Positions 31,912 to 39,992 of a stretch of 64,000 nucleotides of DNA are shown piece after piece. The stretch spans positions 682,001 through 746,000 of the forward strand of contig NZ_SBHM01000007.1 in the NCBI RefSeq assembly GCF_004028095.1, given 5' to 3'. Source of the DNA: Paenarthrobacter ureafaciens (GTDB lineage Bacteria; Actinomycetota; Actinomycetes; Actinomycetales; Micrococcaceae). The notes under the pieces were generated by a model, which did not search any database, had not been told where the DNA came from, and was given only the letters and a program-made list of their open reading frames with translations. The translations under genes were made by a program, and so were the position numbers. Within the stretch, counting starts at the first letter, position 1; each line of letters opens with the position of its first letter.

Positions 31912-33174
31912 ATCTGCCTGCCGGACCCCTCCCGGGACACGGGAATCGAGGACCTGCTGCGCACGTTCGCGCCGCAGGTCCTTGGCGCGCTTGTCCGCAG
32001 GCACGGCCAGTTCGACGCCTGCGAGGATGCCACCCAGGAGGCACTCATCGAGGCTGCCCTGCGGTGGCCCTCCGGACTTCCGGACAACCCGAAAGCCTGG
32101 TTGCTCTCCGTGGCCAACCGCCGGTTGATCGATGCTTGGCGCAGCGAGAGCGCCCGCCGGGGCAGGGAAGAGCAGGCAGCGGCCATGGAGCCGCCCAACA
32201 CCTCCCTGCCGGACCCCGTTTCCGAAGCCGATGACACCCTCACGCTCATGTTTCTCTGCTGCCACCCGGCTCTCTCCGCACCGTCGCAACTCGCCTTGAC
32301 GCTCCGGGCAGTAGGAGGACTCACGACGGCGGAAATCGCCTCCGCGTTCCTCGTCCCGGAAGCCACCATGGGACAGCGCATCAGCCGCGCGAAGCAGGCG
32401 ATCCGGAAGGCGGGCGCCAGGTTCGAGCAACCGGCGACGGCGGAGCGGAACGCCAGGCTCGGCGTCGTACTTCACGTCCTCTACTTGATCTTCAACGAAG
32501 GCTACGCGGCAAGCTCGGGTGACTCGCTGCAACGCGAGGACATCACGGCGGAAGCCATCCGCTTGACGCGGCTGCTGCTGGAAGCCCTTCCGGACGAGCC
32601 GGAGGCAAGTGGGCTGCTCTCACTGATGCTACTCACGGATTCCCGGCGCGCGGCGCGGACTTTACCGGACGGAATGCCCGTGCCGTTGGCGGATCAGGAC
32701 CGCCGCTTGTGGAACCGCGGGCAGATCGAGGAGGGCATCGCCCTGCTGTCCTCGGTCCTCGGTCGCGGTGGGCCGGGGCGCGGGGCACCGGGGCCGTACC
32801 AACTCCAGGCCGCAATCGCCGCCGTCCACGCCGAAGCAGCGTCCGACGCGGAAACCGATTGGCCGCAGATCCTTGCCCTCTACACGGTGCTTGAGGGGTT
32901 GGCCCCGAGTCCCGTGGTGACCCTCAACCGGGCCGTTGCCGTTGCACGCGTCAGCGGACCCGCCGCGGGGCTGGCCGTGCTGGACGGACTGGGCTCCTCA
33001 CTGGGGAAGTCGCACCGGCTGGACTCGGTACGGGGGCATCTACTGGAACTTTCCGGTTCGTTCCGGGAAGCCCGTTCCGCGTACGTGGCCGCCGCCGGCA
33101 AGACGGGAAGCCTCCAGGAAAGGCGGTACCTCATGGGCAAAGTGGCGGATCTGGATTCCCGGGGCACTTGGTGA
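31912..33174 (+). CDS. ECF42-type RNA polymerase sigma factor, no canonical start codon
   Basis: About 420 residues. Region 2 begins DLLRTFAPQVLGALVRRHGQ then FDACEDATQEALIEAALRWP; region 4 is GLTTAEIASAFLVPEATMGQ; a long TPR-like C-terminal domain follows (LNRAVAVARVSGPAAGLAVL), as in the ECF42 group. No ATG, GTG or TTG lies upstream of region 2 in this frame back into the DGPF gene. GGAGG (31900-31904) is seven bases before ATC 31912, and CTG 31918 is another option. A -1 frameshift from the DGPF gene is also possible. The first TTG (32101) would remove region 2. The start given is a best guess. Confidence 0.75.
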   Translation: MCLPDPSRDTGIEDLLRTFAPQVLGALVRRHGQFDACEDATQEALIEAALRWPSGLPDNPKAWLLSVANRRLIDAWRSESARRGREEQAAAMEPPNTSLPDPVSEADDTLTLMFLCCHPALSAPSQLALTLRAVGGLTTAEIASAFLVPEATMGQRISRAKQAIRKAGARFEQPATAERNARLGVVLHVLYLIFNEGYAASSGDSLQREDITAEAIRLTRLLLEALPDEPEASGLLSLMLLTDSRRAARTLPDGMPVPLADQDRRLWNRGQIEEGIALLSSVLGRGGPGRGAPGPYQLQAAIAAVHAEAASDAETDWPQILALYTVLEGLAPSPVVTLNRAVAVARVSGPAAGLAVLDGLGSSLGKSHRLDSVRGHLLELSGSFREARSAYVAAAGKTGSLQERRYLMGKVADLDSRGTW

Positions 33175-33205
33175 TAGCGCTCACAAACACCATATAGTCG
33201 ACTCC

Positions 33206-34186
33206 ATGGAACAGCGCATACTTGGCAAGACCGGCCGGAACGTCTCAACCGTGGGGCTGGGCACCTGGCAACTTGGGGCCGACTGGGGATCCGTTACAGA
33301 AGAGGACGCCTTGGCGGTGCTTGAGGCATCCGTCGACGCCGGCGTTACCTTCTTCGACACCGCGGACGTGTACGGCGATGGCCGCAGCGAGCAACTCATC
33401 GGCCGGTTCCTGCGCAGCAACCCGGACCTTAGTATCACCGTGGCTACCAAGATGGGCCGACGCGTCGACCAAGTGCCGGAGAACTACACGTTGGCCAACT
33501 TCCGCGAATGGACCGACCGGTCCCGCCGCAACCTCCAGCAGGACACCCTGGACCTGGTCCAACTGCACTGCCCACCGACAGCCGTGTACAGCAACTCCGA
33601 AGTCTACGACGCCCTGGATACCTTGGTCAGCGAAGGCGTCATCCGCAATTACGGCGTCAGCGTTGAACGTACCGATGAAGCCCTCGAAGCCATCAAGCGC
33701 GGCAACACCGCCACCGTGCAGATCGTCCTCAACGCCTTCCGGCTCAAGCCCCTGGACGAAGTATTGCCCGCCGCCAAGGAGGCAGGGGTCGGCATCATTG
33801 CACGGGTTCCGCTGGCGTCCGGCCTCCTGTCCGGGAAATACACCGCGGAAACAACATTCCCGGAGAACGACCACCGGAACTACAACCGCACCGGCGCAGC
33901 ATTCGACGTCGGTGAAACCTTCTCCGGCGTCGACTTCGCCACCGGCGTCAGGGCAGCGCAGGAGTTCAGCCAGTTGGTTCCCGACGGCGTCACCACCGCA
34001 CAGGCGGCCCTCGCCTGGGTGATTGCCCAAGACGGCGTCAGTTCAGTCATTCCGGGTGCCCGGTCGGCGTCGCAGGCCCGCGCGAACGCTGAGGCGGGCT
34101 CCGTCTCGCTGGAAGGCAGCCTTTTTGATGGCGTCCGGGACATCTATGACCGCTACTTCCGCGAAGCGATCCACCCGCGCTGGTAG
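33206..34186 (+). CDS. Aldo/keto reductase
   Basis: A 326-residue (beta/alpha)8 oxidoreductase. Catalytic tetrad: Asp and Tyr in FFDTADVYGDGRSE, Lys in TVATKMGRRVDQ, His in DLVQLHCPPTAV. The NADPH-binding GARSASQARANAEA is near the C-terminus. Substrate unknown. The final codons (HPRW, stop) lie in the first copy of the 22-bp direct repeat that bounds the 34.2-35.9 kb islet. Confidence 0.9.
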   Translation: MEQRILGKTGRNVSTVGLGTWQLGADWGSVTEEDALAVLEASVDAGVTFFDTADVYGDGRSEQLIGRFLRSNPDLSITVATKMGRRVDQVPENYTLANFREWTDRSRRNLQQDTLDLVQLHCPPTAVYSNSEVYDALDTLVSEGVIRNYGVSVERTDEALEAIKRGNTATVQIVLNAFRLKPLDEVLPAAKEAGVGIIARVPLASGLLSGKYTAETTFPENDHRNYNRTGAAFDVGETFSGVDFATGVRAAQEFSQLVPDGVTTAQAALAWVIAQDGVSSVIPGARSASQARANAEAGSVSLEGSLFDGVRDIYDRYFREAIHPRW

Positions 34187-34193
34187 GCGTCAG
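34172..34193 (+). repeat. Islet boundary repeat, left copy (att-like)
   Basis: 22 bp beginning CACCCGCGCTGG and ending GGCGTCAG, identical to 35928-35949. It covers the last four codons, stop and eight trailing bases of the aldo/keto reductase gene. Confidence 0.85.
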
Positions 34194-34227
34194 CTGTGGC
34201 GGCGCCACCAGTCGGTCGCCGCCACAG
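34194..34227 (+). terminator. Hairpin right after the left boundary repeat
   Basis: CTGTGGCGGC pairs exactly with GCCGCCACAG across a 14-base loop, eight bases after the aldo/keto reductase stop. Confidence 0.55.
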
Positions 34228-34232
34228 ATGTC

Positions 34233-34673
34233 CTATGGCGAGCCGCGGGCTCGTCCTCGTCGACTATGGATTGAGTCCGAGGCGACGGCCGCAATCAGTC
34301 CCAGCGTCATGGGCGAAACGCCTCCATCAACAAAAGCCATGGCGAATAAATTGGTCCTCGTTGTGTGGATTGTTTCATAGAGCAGAATCGAGAGAACCGA
34401 GGCCAACACCAAGGTGACGAACACGAGTGCCTTTAGGCGAACACTGACCGCAAGCCTTCGATAGCCGACGGTAGCCGAGAAGCACACTAAGATAGTAGCT
34501 ACGTGAAGTTCCCAAGGAAACCGCTTGGCAATAGATACTGCAGGTGTGCCGGTGAAGTCAAAGAGATACCCGTTGAGCATGCCCTCTGATTGCAGGGCGA
34601 GATATCCGGCTGCCAGCACAACGGCGAATGACAAAATTGGAACCACAGCTAGTGAAGTCTTCGAATGCTGCAT
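34233..34673 (-). CDS. Islet membrane protein, unknown function
   Basis: A 146-residue protein with four predicted membrane helices (near VVPILSFAVVLAAGYLALQ, ELHVATILVCFSATVGY, LVFVTLVLASVLSILLY and SPMTLGLIAAVASDS). No family recognised. Base composition is lower in GC than the flanking genes. Confidence 0.55.
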   Translation of the reverse strand: MQHSKTSLAVVPILSFAVVLAAGYLALQSEGMLNGYLFDFTGTPAVSIAKRFPWELHVATILVCFSATVGYRRLAVSVRLKALVFVTLVLASVLSILLYETIHTTRTNLFAMAFVDGGVSPMTLGLIAAVASDSIHSRRGRARGSP

Positions 34674-34680
34674 CCAATTG

Positions 34681-35259
34681 CTACTTAAAAGCCAACGGCA
34701 AAGCGGAATAATTGAACTTGGCGCTGCTTTTTAGACGGTCAAGTTCAACTTGTCCTGACCCGGGGGAAGCATTCGGTTGAACCACGAGATTGCTTACAAA
34801 CTTCCCGGTCAAATTCGAGTTGGCTTTAATGGGAGTTGCATCCACATCCGCGGGCAGGAGATGCGTGACGACAGCCCGCCCTCCGTTCTCCTGAACGCCC
34901 ACTCTTACGCCTGAAAGGGCGAACTGCTCTTTCGTTGTGCACGAAGATCCCCCTACAGAGCCAACACCGCGCAGTTGAACGATGATGCATATCTGCGTTC
35001 CGCCCTCTGCTTGTGCAACGGAATATTTGCCATTTGTGTCCTCTCCGAGAAGACGAAGACTGGCGGGGTCGACGGCAGCCTGCCCCGGTATAGACCTTGC
35101 GATTTCCTTGTCCTGCAAACCCTGAGGGAAAGCCAGCGCGGGGACCAGCACCGGTGTATCCAGAGAGGTGATCTGTTGAGCCATAGCTGGTGACGCGCCT
35201 ATGGCCAGGCCTGCCACCGGGACGCAAGCTAGTGAAAGCACCTTGGAAAATCTTTTCAT
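34681..35259 (-). CDS. Islet secreted protein, unknown function
   Basis: A 192-residue protein with a signal peptide (MKRFSKVLSLACVPVAGLAI, cleavage after ASPAMA near residue 29). The mature part is beta-rich with two cysteines (TQICIIVQLRG and GSSCTTKEQF) that could form a disulfide. ATG 35259 is chosen for AGGAG five bases upstream. It follows the gene at 35289 on the same strand and is probably cotranscribed with it. No family recognised. Confidence 0.6.
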   Translation of the reverse strand: MKRFSKVLSLACVPVAGLAIGASPAMAQQITSLDTPVLVPALAFPQGLQDKEIARSIPGQAAVDPASLRLLGEDTNGKYSVAQAEGGTQICIIVQLRGVGSVGGSSCTTKEQFALSGVRVGVQENGGRAVVTHLLPADVDATPIKANSNLTGKFVSNLVVQPNASPGSGQVELDRLKSSAKFNYSALPLAFK

Positions 35260-35288
35260 GGTTTTCTCCTTAGAAGTCTTCTTTGCCA

Positions 35289-35699
35289 TCAATCACGGAA
35301 TTGCTCACATGTCATCGCAGGCTGTCCTGGATTAGAGTAGTTTGAATTCCACCAGCACTCTTGAAAGGCGCTGTAGTGCAATGTTGACCAATTATTTGTC
35401 CAACTACCCGTATCGCCAGATGCAGAAGAGATCCAATAACCCGTAGCGCCGTCGTAGCTTGCCGTGTACTGATAGTTACTAAAGCCGTACCCCGCCGCGC
35501 CCATGCCCGTGTAGACACGACCACCCGAGTCAGTGCCGGTTGCACTTCGCCAGAGACTGTTCGCAAAGCTTTCGCCATCGAAGTAACGATAATTCCATGA
35601 GGCGTCCGCTGCTGGCGCCAGAAACATTAGTAAAACACTCAGGCAGCACGCCACTATAGGCAGTGCGAAAGGTTTCAGCTTTGACGTTGAAGTTTTCAT
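35289..35699 (-). CDS. Islet secreted aromatic-rich protein, unknown function
   Basis: A 136-residue protein with a signal peptide (KLKPFALPIVACCLSVLLM, cleavage after APAADA near residue 33). The mature part is rich in Tyr, Trp, Ser and Asn (SWNYRYFDGESF, STLHYSAFQECWWNSNYSN) and has a likely disulfide pair (ECWWN and MTCEQF). Such composition resembles small exported bacteriocin-like proteins of Gram-positive bacteria, but I see no specific family. A good GGAGGG site precedes ATG 35699. Beyond it, 35700-35927 holds the presumed promoter and a 34-codon frame I do not trust. Confidence 0.55.
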   Translation of the reverse strand: MKTSTSKLKPFALPIVACCLSVLLMFLAPAADASWNYRYFDGESFANSLWRSATGTDSGGRVYTGMGAAGYGFSNYQYTASYDGATGYWISSASGDTGSWTNNWSTLHYSAFQECWWNSNYSNPGQPAMTCEQFRD

Positions 35700-35927
35700 T
35701 TTCCCTCCATCGTTATGGTGGGAACCCCGTTCTGAGACTAGTACTGATGAAGGAAGTTATCAACGATCTCGCTGAATTTCCACGATTAATTCTTTCGACC
35801 ACGCGCGGGCAAAGCGAGAACGACCTCGAAACACAAACCTTCGGTTCATGACGCGAAATATGTCGAGTTTAATCCCGAGCTGATGGCTAATGGCTCTGGA
35901 GGCAGACTTCAGGCTATTGGAGAATGA

Positions 35928-35949
35928 CACCCGCGCTGGTAGGCGTCAG
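35928..35949 (+). repeat. Islet boundary repeat, right copy (att-like)
   Basis: Identical to 34172-34193 over 22 bp. Here it encodes no gene end; it is followed directly by the hairpin at 35950. Confidence 0.85.
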
Positions 35950-35977
35950 GCCGGCGTCGTGCTTTAGCGACGCCGGC
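35950..35977. terminator. Hairpin after the right boundary repeat, behind dinB
   Basis: GCCGGCGTCG pairs exactly with CGACGCCGGC across an 8-base loop, abutting the dinB stop codon on the minus strand. Confidence 0.65.
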
Positions 35978-35978
35978 T

Positions 35979-37052
35979 TCACCAGCCGCTGCGGGTTGGC
36001 GTGTGGCCCTTCCGGGCGTCGTCCGGCATGGCCATTTCGGCGCGCAACCCCAGCAGGCGGATAGGCCGGTCGGGTTCCATCTTGGAGGTCAGGCCCAGGG
36101 CCTGGGCGAGGACCTCGGCGCGGTCGAAGGTTTCGGGGATTTTCCGTGCATAGGTCTTGGTGAAGAACGGTTTGTAGCGGACCTTGAGCGTCAGCCCGAC
36201 CACAGGCCGGCCCTCAGCTGCGACGTCTTCCAAAACCCTGGCGGCAAGTTCCTTGATGGCGTCGCTGATTTGAGCGGGCTCGGTCAGGTCCTGCTGGAAC
36301 GTGGTTTCCCGGCCGTGCGCCCGGGCAACCCAAGGGGTATCGTCAACTTCGCTGGAACCTTCACCCCTGCCGAGTTGTGCGTACCAAGGGCCCATTTTCG
36401 GACCGAATTCTTCCACGAGGCTGGACGGGTCCACAGCGGCCAGTTCATTAACGGTGTTAATGCCATGATCCGCGAGCCTCTTGGAAATCTTGGGTCCAAT
36501 TCCCCACAAATCCCGCGTGGGCCGATCCCCCATGACCTCGAGCCAATTCTGCTCCGTCAAGCGAAAGATGCCAGCCGGTTTACCGAAGTCCGTGGCATTC
36601 TTCGCGCGGACCAAGGTATCGCCGATGCCCACACTGCAGTGCAACCGGGTGTTCTTGAGGACCTCCTGCTGGATCTGCCTGGCGTAGCCGTCGGGGTCCT
36701 CGGTGGTCACCCCGACGAAGGCCTCATCCCAGCCCAGCACCTGCACCGTGGCGTCTGGCTGATTCCGGAGGGTGGCCATCACAACCTCTGAGGCGGCGAG
36801 GTATGCCTCCTGGTCAACAGGGAGGATGATCGCGTCGGGCACTTTCCGGGCGGCAATGCGCAGCGGCATGCCCGAACCTACCCCGAACTTCCTGGCCTCG
36901 TAGGACGCCGTGGACACCACAGCCCGCTCGCTCGGATCCCCTCGACCTCCCACGATCAGGGGTTTCCCGGCGAGTTCGGGCCGTCGAAGTATCTCGACCG
37001 CTGCTATGAACTGGTCGAGATCGACGTGCAGGACCCACGGGATTCCGGTCAC
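35979..37052 (-). CDS. dinB: DNA polymerase IV (Y-family)
   Basis: A 357-residue translesion polymerase. Catalytic carboxylates are in LHVDLDQFIAAVE and VLGWDEAFVGV. The palm/finger part has RKFGVGSGMPLRIAARKVPD; the thumb has LWGIGPKISKRLADHGINTV (helix-hairpin-helix). The first F of DQF is the likely steric gate against ribonucleotides. I start at GTG 37052; the longer frame upstream crosses the divergent LysE gene. No LexA box is evident in the 49-bp gap. Confidence 0.9.
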   Translation of the reverse strand: MTGIPWVLHVDLDQFIAAVEILRRPELAGKPLIVGGRGDPSERAVVSTASYEARKFGVGSGMPLRIAARKVPDAIILPVDQEAYLAASEVVMATLRNQPDATVQVLGWDEAFVGVTTEDPDGYARQIQQEVLKNTRLHCSVGIGDTLVRAKNATDFGKPAGIFRLTEQNWLEVMGDRPTRDLWGIGPKISKRLADHGINTVNELAAVDPSSLVEEFGPKMGPWYAQLGRGEGSSEVDDTPWVARAHGRETTFQQDLTEPAQISDAIKELAARVLEDVAAEGRPVVGLTLKVRYKPFFTKTYARKIPETFDRAEVLAQALGLTSKMEPDRPIRLLGLRAEMAMPDDARKGHTPTRSGW

Positions 37053-37101
37053 GGCATTAGTCTGCCTCACTCGCCCGGCCAAAGCACCATAAGCTGATCT
37101 G

Positions 37102-37725
37102 GTGCATTTTTCCCTTTGGCTGGCCTTGGTTGGTGCCGGCACCCTGATCAGTTTCACTCCCGGCGCCGGGGCAATCTTCACCATGAGCAACTCGCTCAAC
37201 TCGGGCTTCCGACGCTCCATTTGGGGCATCCTCGGCCAGCAAGTGGCACTGGTCATCCACATTGTGATCGTGGCGCTGGGCGTTGGCGTCCTGGTGTCCA
37301 ATTCGCCGCTGATCTTCAACATCATCCGCTACGCGGGGGCGGCCTACCTCGTCTATTTGGGAATCCGGCAGTTCCTTCACAAGCCGGACCTGGACAAGGA
37401 ATCCGTCGAGGAGAAGAAGAACGAACCCGCGCTCTCCATGTTCCAGCGCGGCATCTGGGTGAACCTGCTCAACCCCAAGGCGATCGTGTTCTTCCTGGCT
37501 TTCATGCCGCAGTTCATCCGGCCGAGTGAGCCCCTGCTCCAGCAATACGTCGTGCTGACGGCCACGGTGATCGTCATCGACATCATGGTCATGTGGTTCT
37601 TCTTTGCCCTCGCCGCCAGGTCATTCCAGCGCTTTACCCATAACGCCCACGGGCAGAAGATCCTGAACCGCGTCTTCGGCTGCCTCTTCGTCCTGGTTGG
37701 CGTCCTGCTGGCAGTGATCCACTAA
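37102..37725 (+). CDS. LysE/RhtB family amino-acid exporter
   Basis: A 207-residue, six-helix exporter with ISFTPGAGAIFTMSNSLNSG at the N-terminus and GIWVNLLNPKAIVFFLAFMP in the middle, the two family signatures. The first signature has PGAG where homologues have PGP, a substitution of note. GTG 37102 is the only reasonable start. Divergent from dinB. Confidence 0.85.
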   Translation: MHFSLWLALVGAGTLISFTPGAGAIFTMSNSLNSGFRRSIWGILGQQVALVIHIVIVALGVGVLVSNSPLIFNIIRYAGAAYLVYLGIRQFLHKPDLDKESVEEKKNEPALSMFQRGIWVNLLNPKAIVFFLAFMPQFIRPSEPLLQQYVVLTATVIVIDIMVMWFFFALAARSFQRFTHNAHGQKILNRVFGCLFVLVGVLLAVIH

Positions 37726-37731
37726 CTCCGG

Positions 37732-38766
37732 CTACGCGGGAACAGTGGATCCCCTGACCACCAGCGAACTCTCCAACGTCACGTGCGCTTCCGTCAGGGC
37801 CAGCCCCTCCATCAGCGCCCGCAACTGCTCGCCCGCTTTCCGCCCCAGGTCCGTCGCGGGCAGGTGCACGCTGGTGAGCGACGGGTTGCTTGTGGCGGAA
37901 TACGGGAGGTCATCGAAGCCGGCCACGGCCACTTCCTCCGGGATCCGGATACCTTCCACACGGGCCTCCTGCAGCACGCCATAGGCGTGCGTGTCGGTGC
38001 CGCATACGACGGCGGTAACTCCCTCGCGCTGCCAGGAGGGCCAGGCTTCGGCGAAAGCAGCGGCGGCCTCGCCGACGTCGATGGACGTGCTGATGACGTG
38101 GTCCGCTGAGACAGTGAGCCCGCAGCGGGAAGCTTCCTCGAGAAACGCTTCACGGCGCAGTTTGAACGTCTCCGTCCCCGTGATGCCGTCCACGTAGGCG
38201 GCCCGGGTGTGCCCGGATGACGCGAGGTGGCGCGCCAGTTCGCGGGCGCCTTGGGCAACATCCAGGTTGACTGACGGCGCCCAGGAATCCAGCCCGGGGG
38301 CGTCGAGCAGGACCAGCGGACCGCCGGCGGAAAGGTCTTCCAGGAACTCGGCGCTGGGAGCGCCGACCAGCAGTCCGGCGGGTCGGAGGGCCAGCAGCTT
38401 ACGGACGTCGTCAGCCTGGGGTGACTCCCCGGCGTCGATCACGGAGAGCAGCAGCTGGTATTGGGCACCCAACGATTCGCGGACGCCGGCAATCACGTTG
38501 GCGAAGAAGGGGTTGGACACGTCCGGCGTCACGAGGATGACGATCGAACTGACACCGCGTGCCAAGGAGCTGCCGATGCTGTCCACCACGTAACCGAGCT
38601 CAGCAATCGCAGTCCGGACTCTGGAAATGTTCTCCTCGGAGACCCGCCCTTGGGTCTTGCCGTTGGCAACCAGGGAGACGGTCGCCGTCGAAACCCCTGC
38701 CTTGGCCGCCACCATCGCAGCCGTAACGCGGGGCGCGCGCGTGCGGGTCTGTTGGTGGCTGTCCAT
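37732..38766 (-). CDS. LacI family regulator of the ribonucleoside operon (UriR/RbsR-like)
   Basis: A 344-residue repressor. The N-terminal HTH is VTAAMVAAKAGVSTATVSLV followed by the hinge helix region GYVVDSIGSSLARG. The C-terminal periplasmic-binding-like domain would sense ribose or a nucleoside. It is divergent from nucleoside hydrolase, transporter and ribokinase genes with two palindromes between. This matches the uriR-rbsK-uriT-uriH set of Corynebacterium in gene content, though in a different order. Confidence 0.85.
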   Translation of the reverse strand: MDSHQQTRTRAPRVTAAMVAAKAGVSTATVSLVANGKTQGRVSEENISRVRTAIAELGYVVDSIGSSLARGVSSIVILVTPDVSNPFFANVIAGVRESLGAQYQLLLSVIDAGESPQADDVRKLLALRPAGLLVGAPSAEFLEDLSAGGPLVLLDAPGLDSWAPSVNLDVAQGARELARHLASSGHTRAAYVDGITGTETFKLRREAFLEEASRCGLTVSADHVISTSIDVGEAAAAFAEAWPSWQREGVTAVVCGTDTHAYGVLQEARVEGIRIPEEVAVAGFDDLPYSATSNPSLTSVHLPATDLGRKAGEQLRALMEGLALTEAHVTLESSLVVRGSTVPA

Positions 38767-38812
38767 GCATCGATCCTAGCCGTGATCCGGGCAATTCTTG
38801 TCCCGTATGGCA

Positions 38813-38824
38813 TCAAGCGCTTGA
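38813..38824. promoter_or_regulatory. LacI-type operator 1
   Basis: TCAAGCGCTTGA is a perfect 12-bp palindrome, 47 bp from the repressor start and 140 bp before the hydrolase. Confidence 0.6.
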
Positions 38825-38829
38825 CGCTC

Positions 38830-38847
38830 CAAACGTTAAGCGTTTGA
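38830..38847. promoter_or_regulatory. LacI-type operator 2
   Basis: CAAACG and CGTTTG arms around TTAAG, 6 bp after operator 1 and carrying the same CG-centred, TTGA-ended pattern. Paired sites fit a dimer or tetramer of the LacI regulator. Confidence 0.6.
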
Positions 38848-38963
38848 CGTAAACCCTCAATGAGTGCCATGATTCCCGTGAATGCCGAGCACCCTGTCCG
38901 GCACTGCGCCGCCCCGTCACGGGGCATGGTCAACGGACAGGCCCCAATGACGTGGAGAGAGAC

Positions 38964-39992
38964 GTGGAAATAACAGCCCGCAAAAAGATCATTCTTGACT
39001 GCGACCCCGGCCATGACGATGCAGTGGCATTGCTGCTGGCTCACGGCAACCCGGACATCGAGCTGCTGGCCGTCACCACGGTGGTAGGCAACCAGACACT
39101 CGAGAAAGTCACGCGGAACGCACTTTCGGTTGCCACGATCGCAGGCATCACCGGCGTCCCGTTCGCCGCAGGATGCGACCGCCCCTTGGTCCGCACCATC
39201 GAAACCGCACCGAGCATCCACGGCGAAACCGGCATGGACGGCCCGGAACAGCCCGAGTCCGCGATCGAGCTGGACCCGCGCCACGCCGTCGACCTCATCA
39301 TCGAAACCGTCATGGCGCACGAGCCCGGAACGGTAACGCTGGTCCCCACCGCTGGTTTGACCAACATCGCCATGGCCGCCCGCAAGGAACCGCGCATCGT
39401 GGAGCGCGTCAAGGAAGTGGTCCTGATGGGCGGCGGCTACCACGTGGGCAACTGGAGCGCAGTGGCGGAATTCAACATCATCATCGACCCCGAAGCGGCA
39501 CACATCGTGTTCAACGAGAAATGGCCGGTGGTCATGGTGGGCCTCGACCTGACGCACCAGGCGTTGGCTACCGATGAGGTCGTCCAGCGGATCGCCAGGA
39601 TCGGCACCAAGCCTGCCACGTTCGTCCTGGAGCTCATGGAATTCTTCAAGAAGACCTACAAGGATGCCCAAGGCTTCGACTTCCCGCCGGTGCACGATCC
39701 CTGCGCCGTTGCCTACGTCATCGACCCCACCGTCATGACCACCCGCAAGGTTCCCGTAGACATCGAACTGCAGGGCAAGCTCACGCTCGGGATGACGGTG
39801 GCCGACTTCCGCGCGCCCGCTCCGGAGGACTGCCACACATCCGTTGCCGTTGACCTGGACCACGGCAAGTTCTGGGATTTGGTCATCGATGCGATTGAAC
39901 GGATTGGCGAACCAACGCACGACGGCGGCGCTTCCGCAGATGCGCTGGTCGCCGAAACTGCCGAGGCCGTGCTGGCTGGAGAGGCAAAGTGA
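38964..39992 (+). CDS. uriH: Ribonucleoside hydrolase (inosine-uridine preferring type)
   Basis: A 342-residue nucleoside hydrolase, cleaving ribonucleosides to base and ribose. The Asp cluster is IILDCDPGHDDAVALLLAHG; further family motifs are VTLVPTAGLTNIAMAARK and VAEFNIIIDPEAAHIVF with the calcium-binding VHDPCAVAYV. GTG 38964 is chosen because GAGAGAG precedes it; GTG 38952 is the alternative. First gene of the LacI-controlled operon. Confidence 0.88.
   Translation: MEITARKKIILDCDPGHDDAVALLLAHGNPDIELLAVTTVVGNQTLEKVTRNALSVATIAGITGVPFAAGCDRPLVRTIETAPSIHGETGMDGPEQPESAIELDPRHAVDLIIETVMAHEPGTVTLVPTAGLTNIAMAARKEPRIVERVKEVVLMGGGYHVGNWSAVAEFNIIIDPEAAHIVFNEKWPVVMVGLDLTHQALATDEVVQRIARIGTKPATFVLELMEFFKKTYKDAQGFDFPPVHDPCAVAYVIDPTVMTTRKVPVDIELQGKLTLGMTVADFRAPAPEDCHTSVAVDLDHGKFWDLVIDAIERIGEPTHDGGASADALVAETAEAVLAGEAK

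Larger units (their letters stand above)
34194..35927. mobile_element. Candidate lower-GC islet between 22-bp direct repeats
   Basis: About 1.73 kb with visibly more A/T than its surroundings and three minus-strand genes for a membrane protein and two secreted proteins. Flanking 22-bp repeats copy the end of the aldo/keto reductase gene, the pattern left by site-specific insertion into a gene 3' end. There is no integrase or transposase inside, so it would be a cargo fragment, a deletion remnant or a product of another recombination event. Confidence 0.5.

Noticed and set aside
34172..35949. Insertion sequence
   Set aside because: No transposase or terminal inverted repeats; the 22-bp direct repeats are too long for an IS target duplication, so I describe it as an att-like islet.
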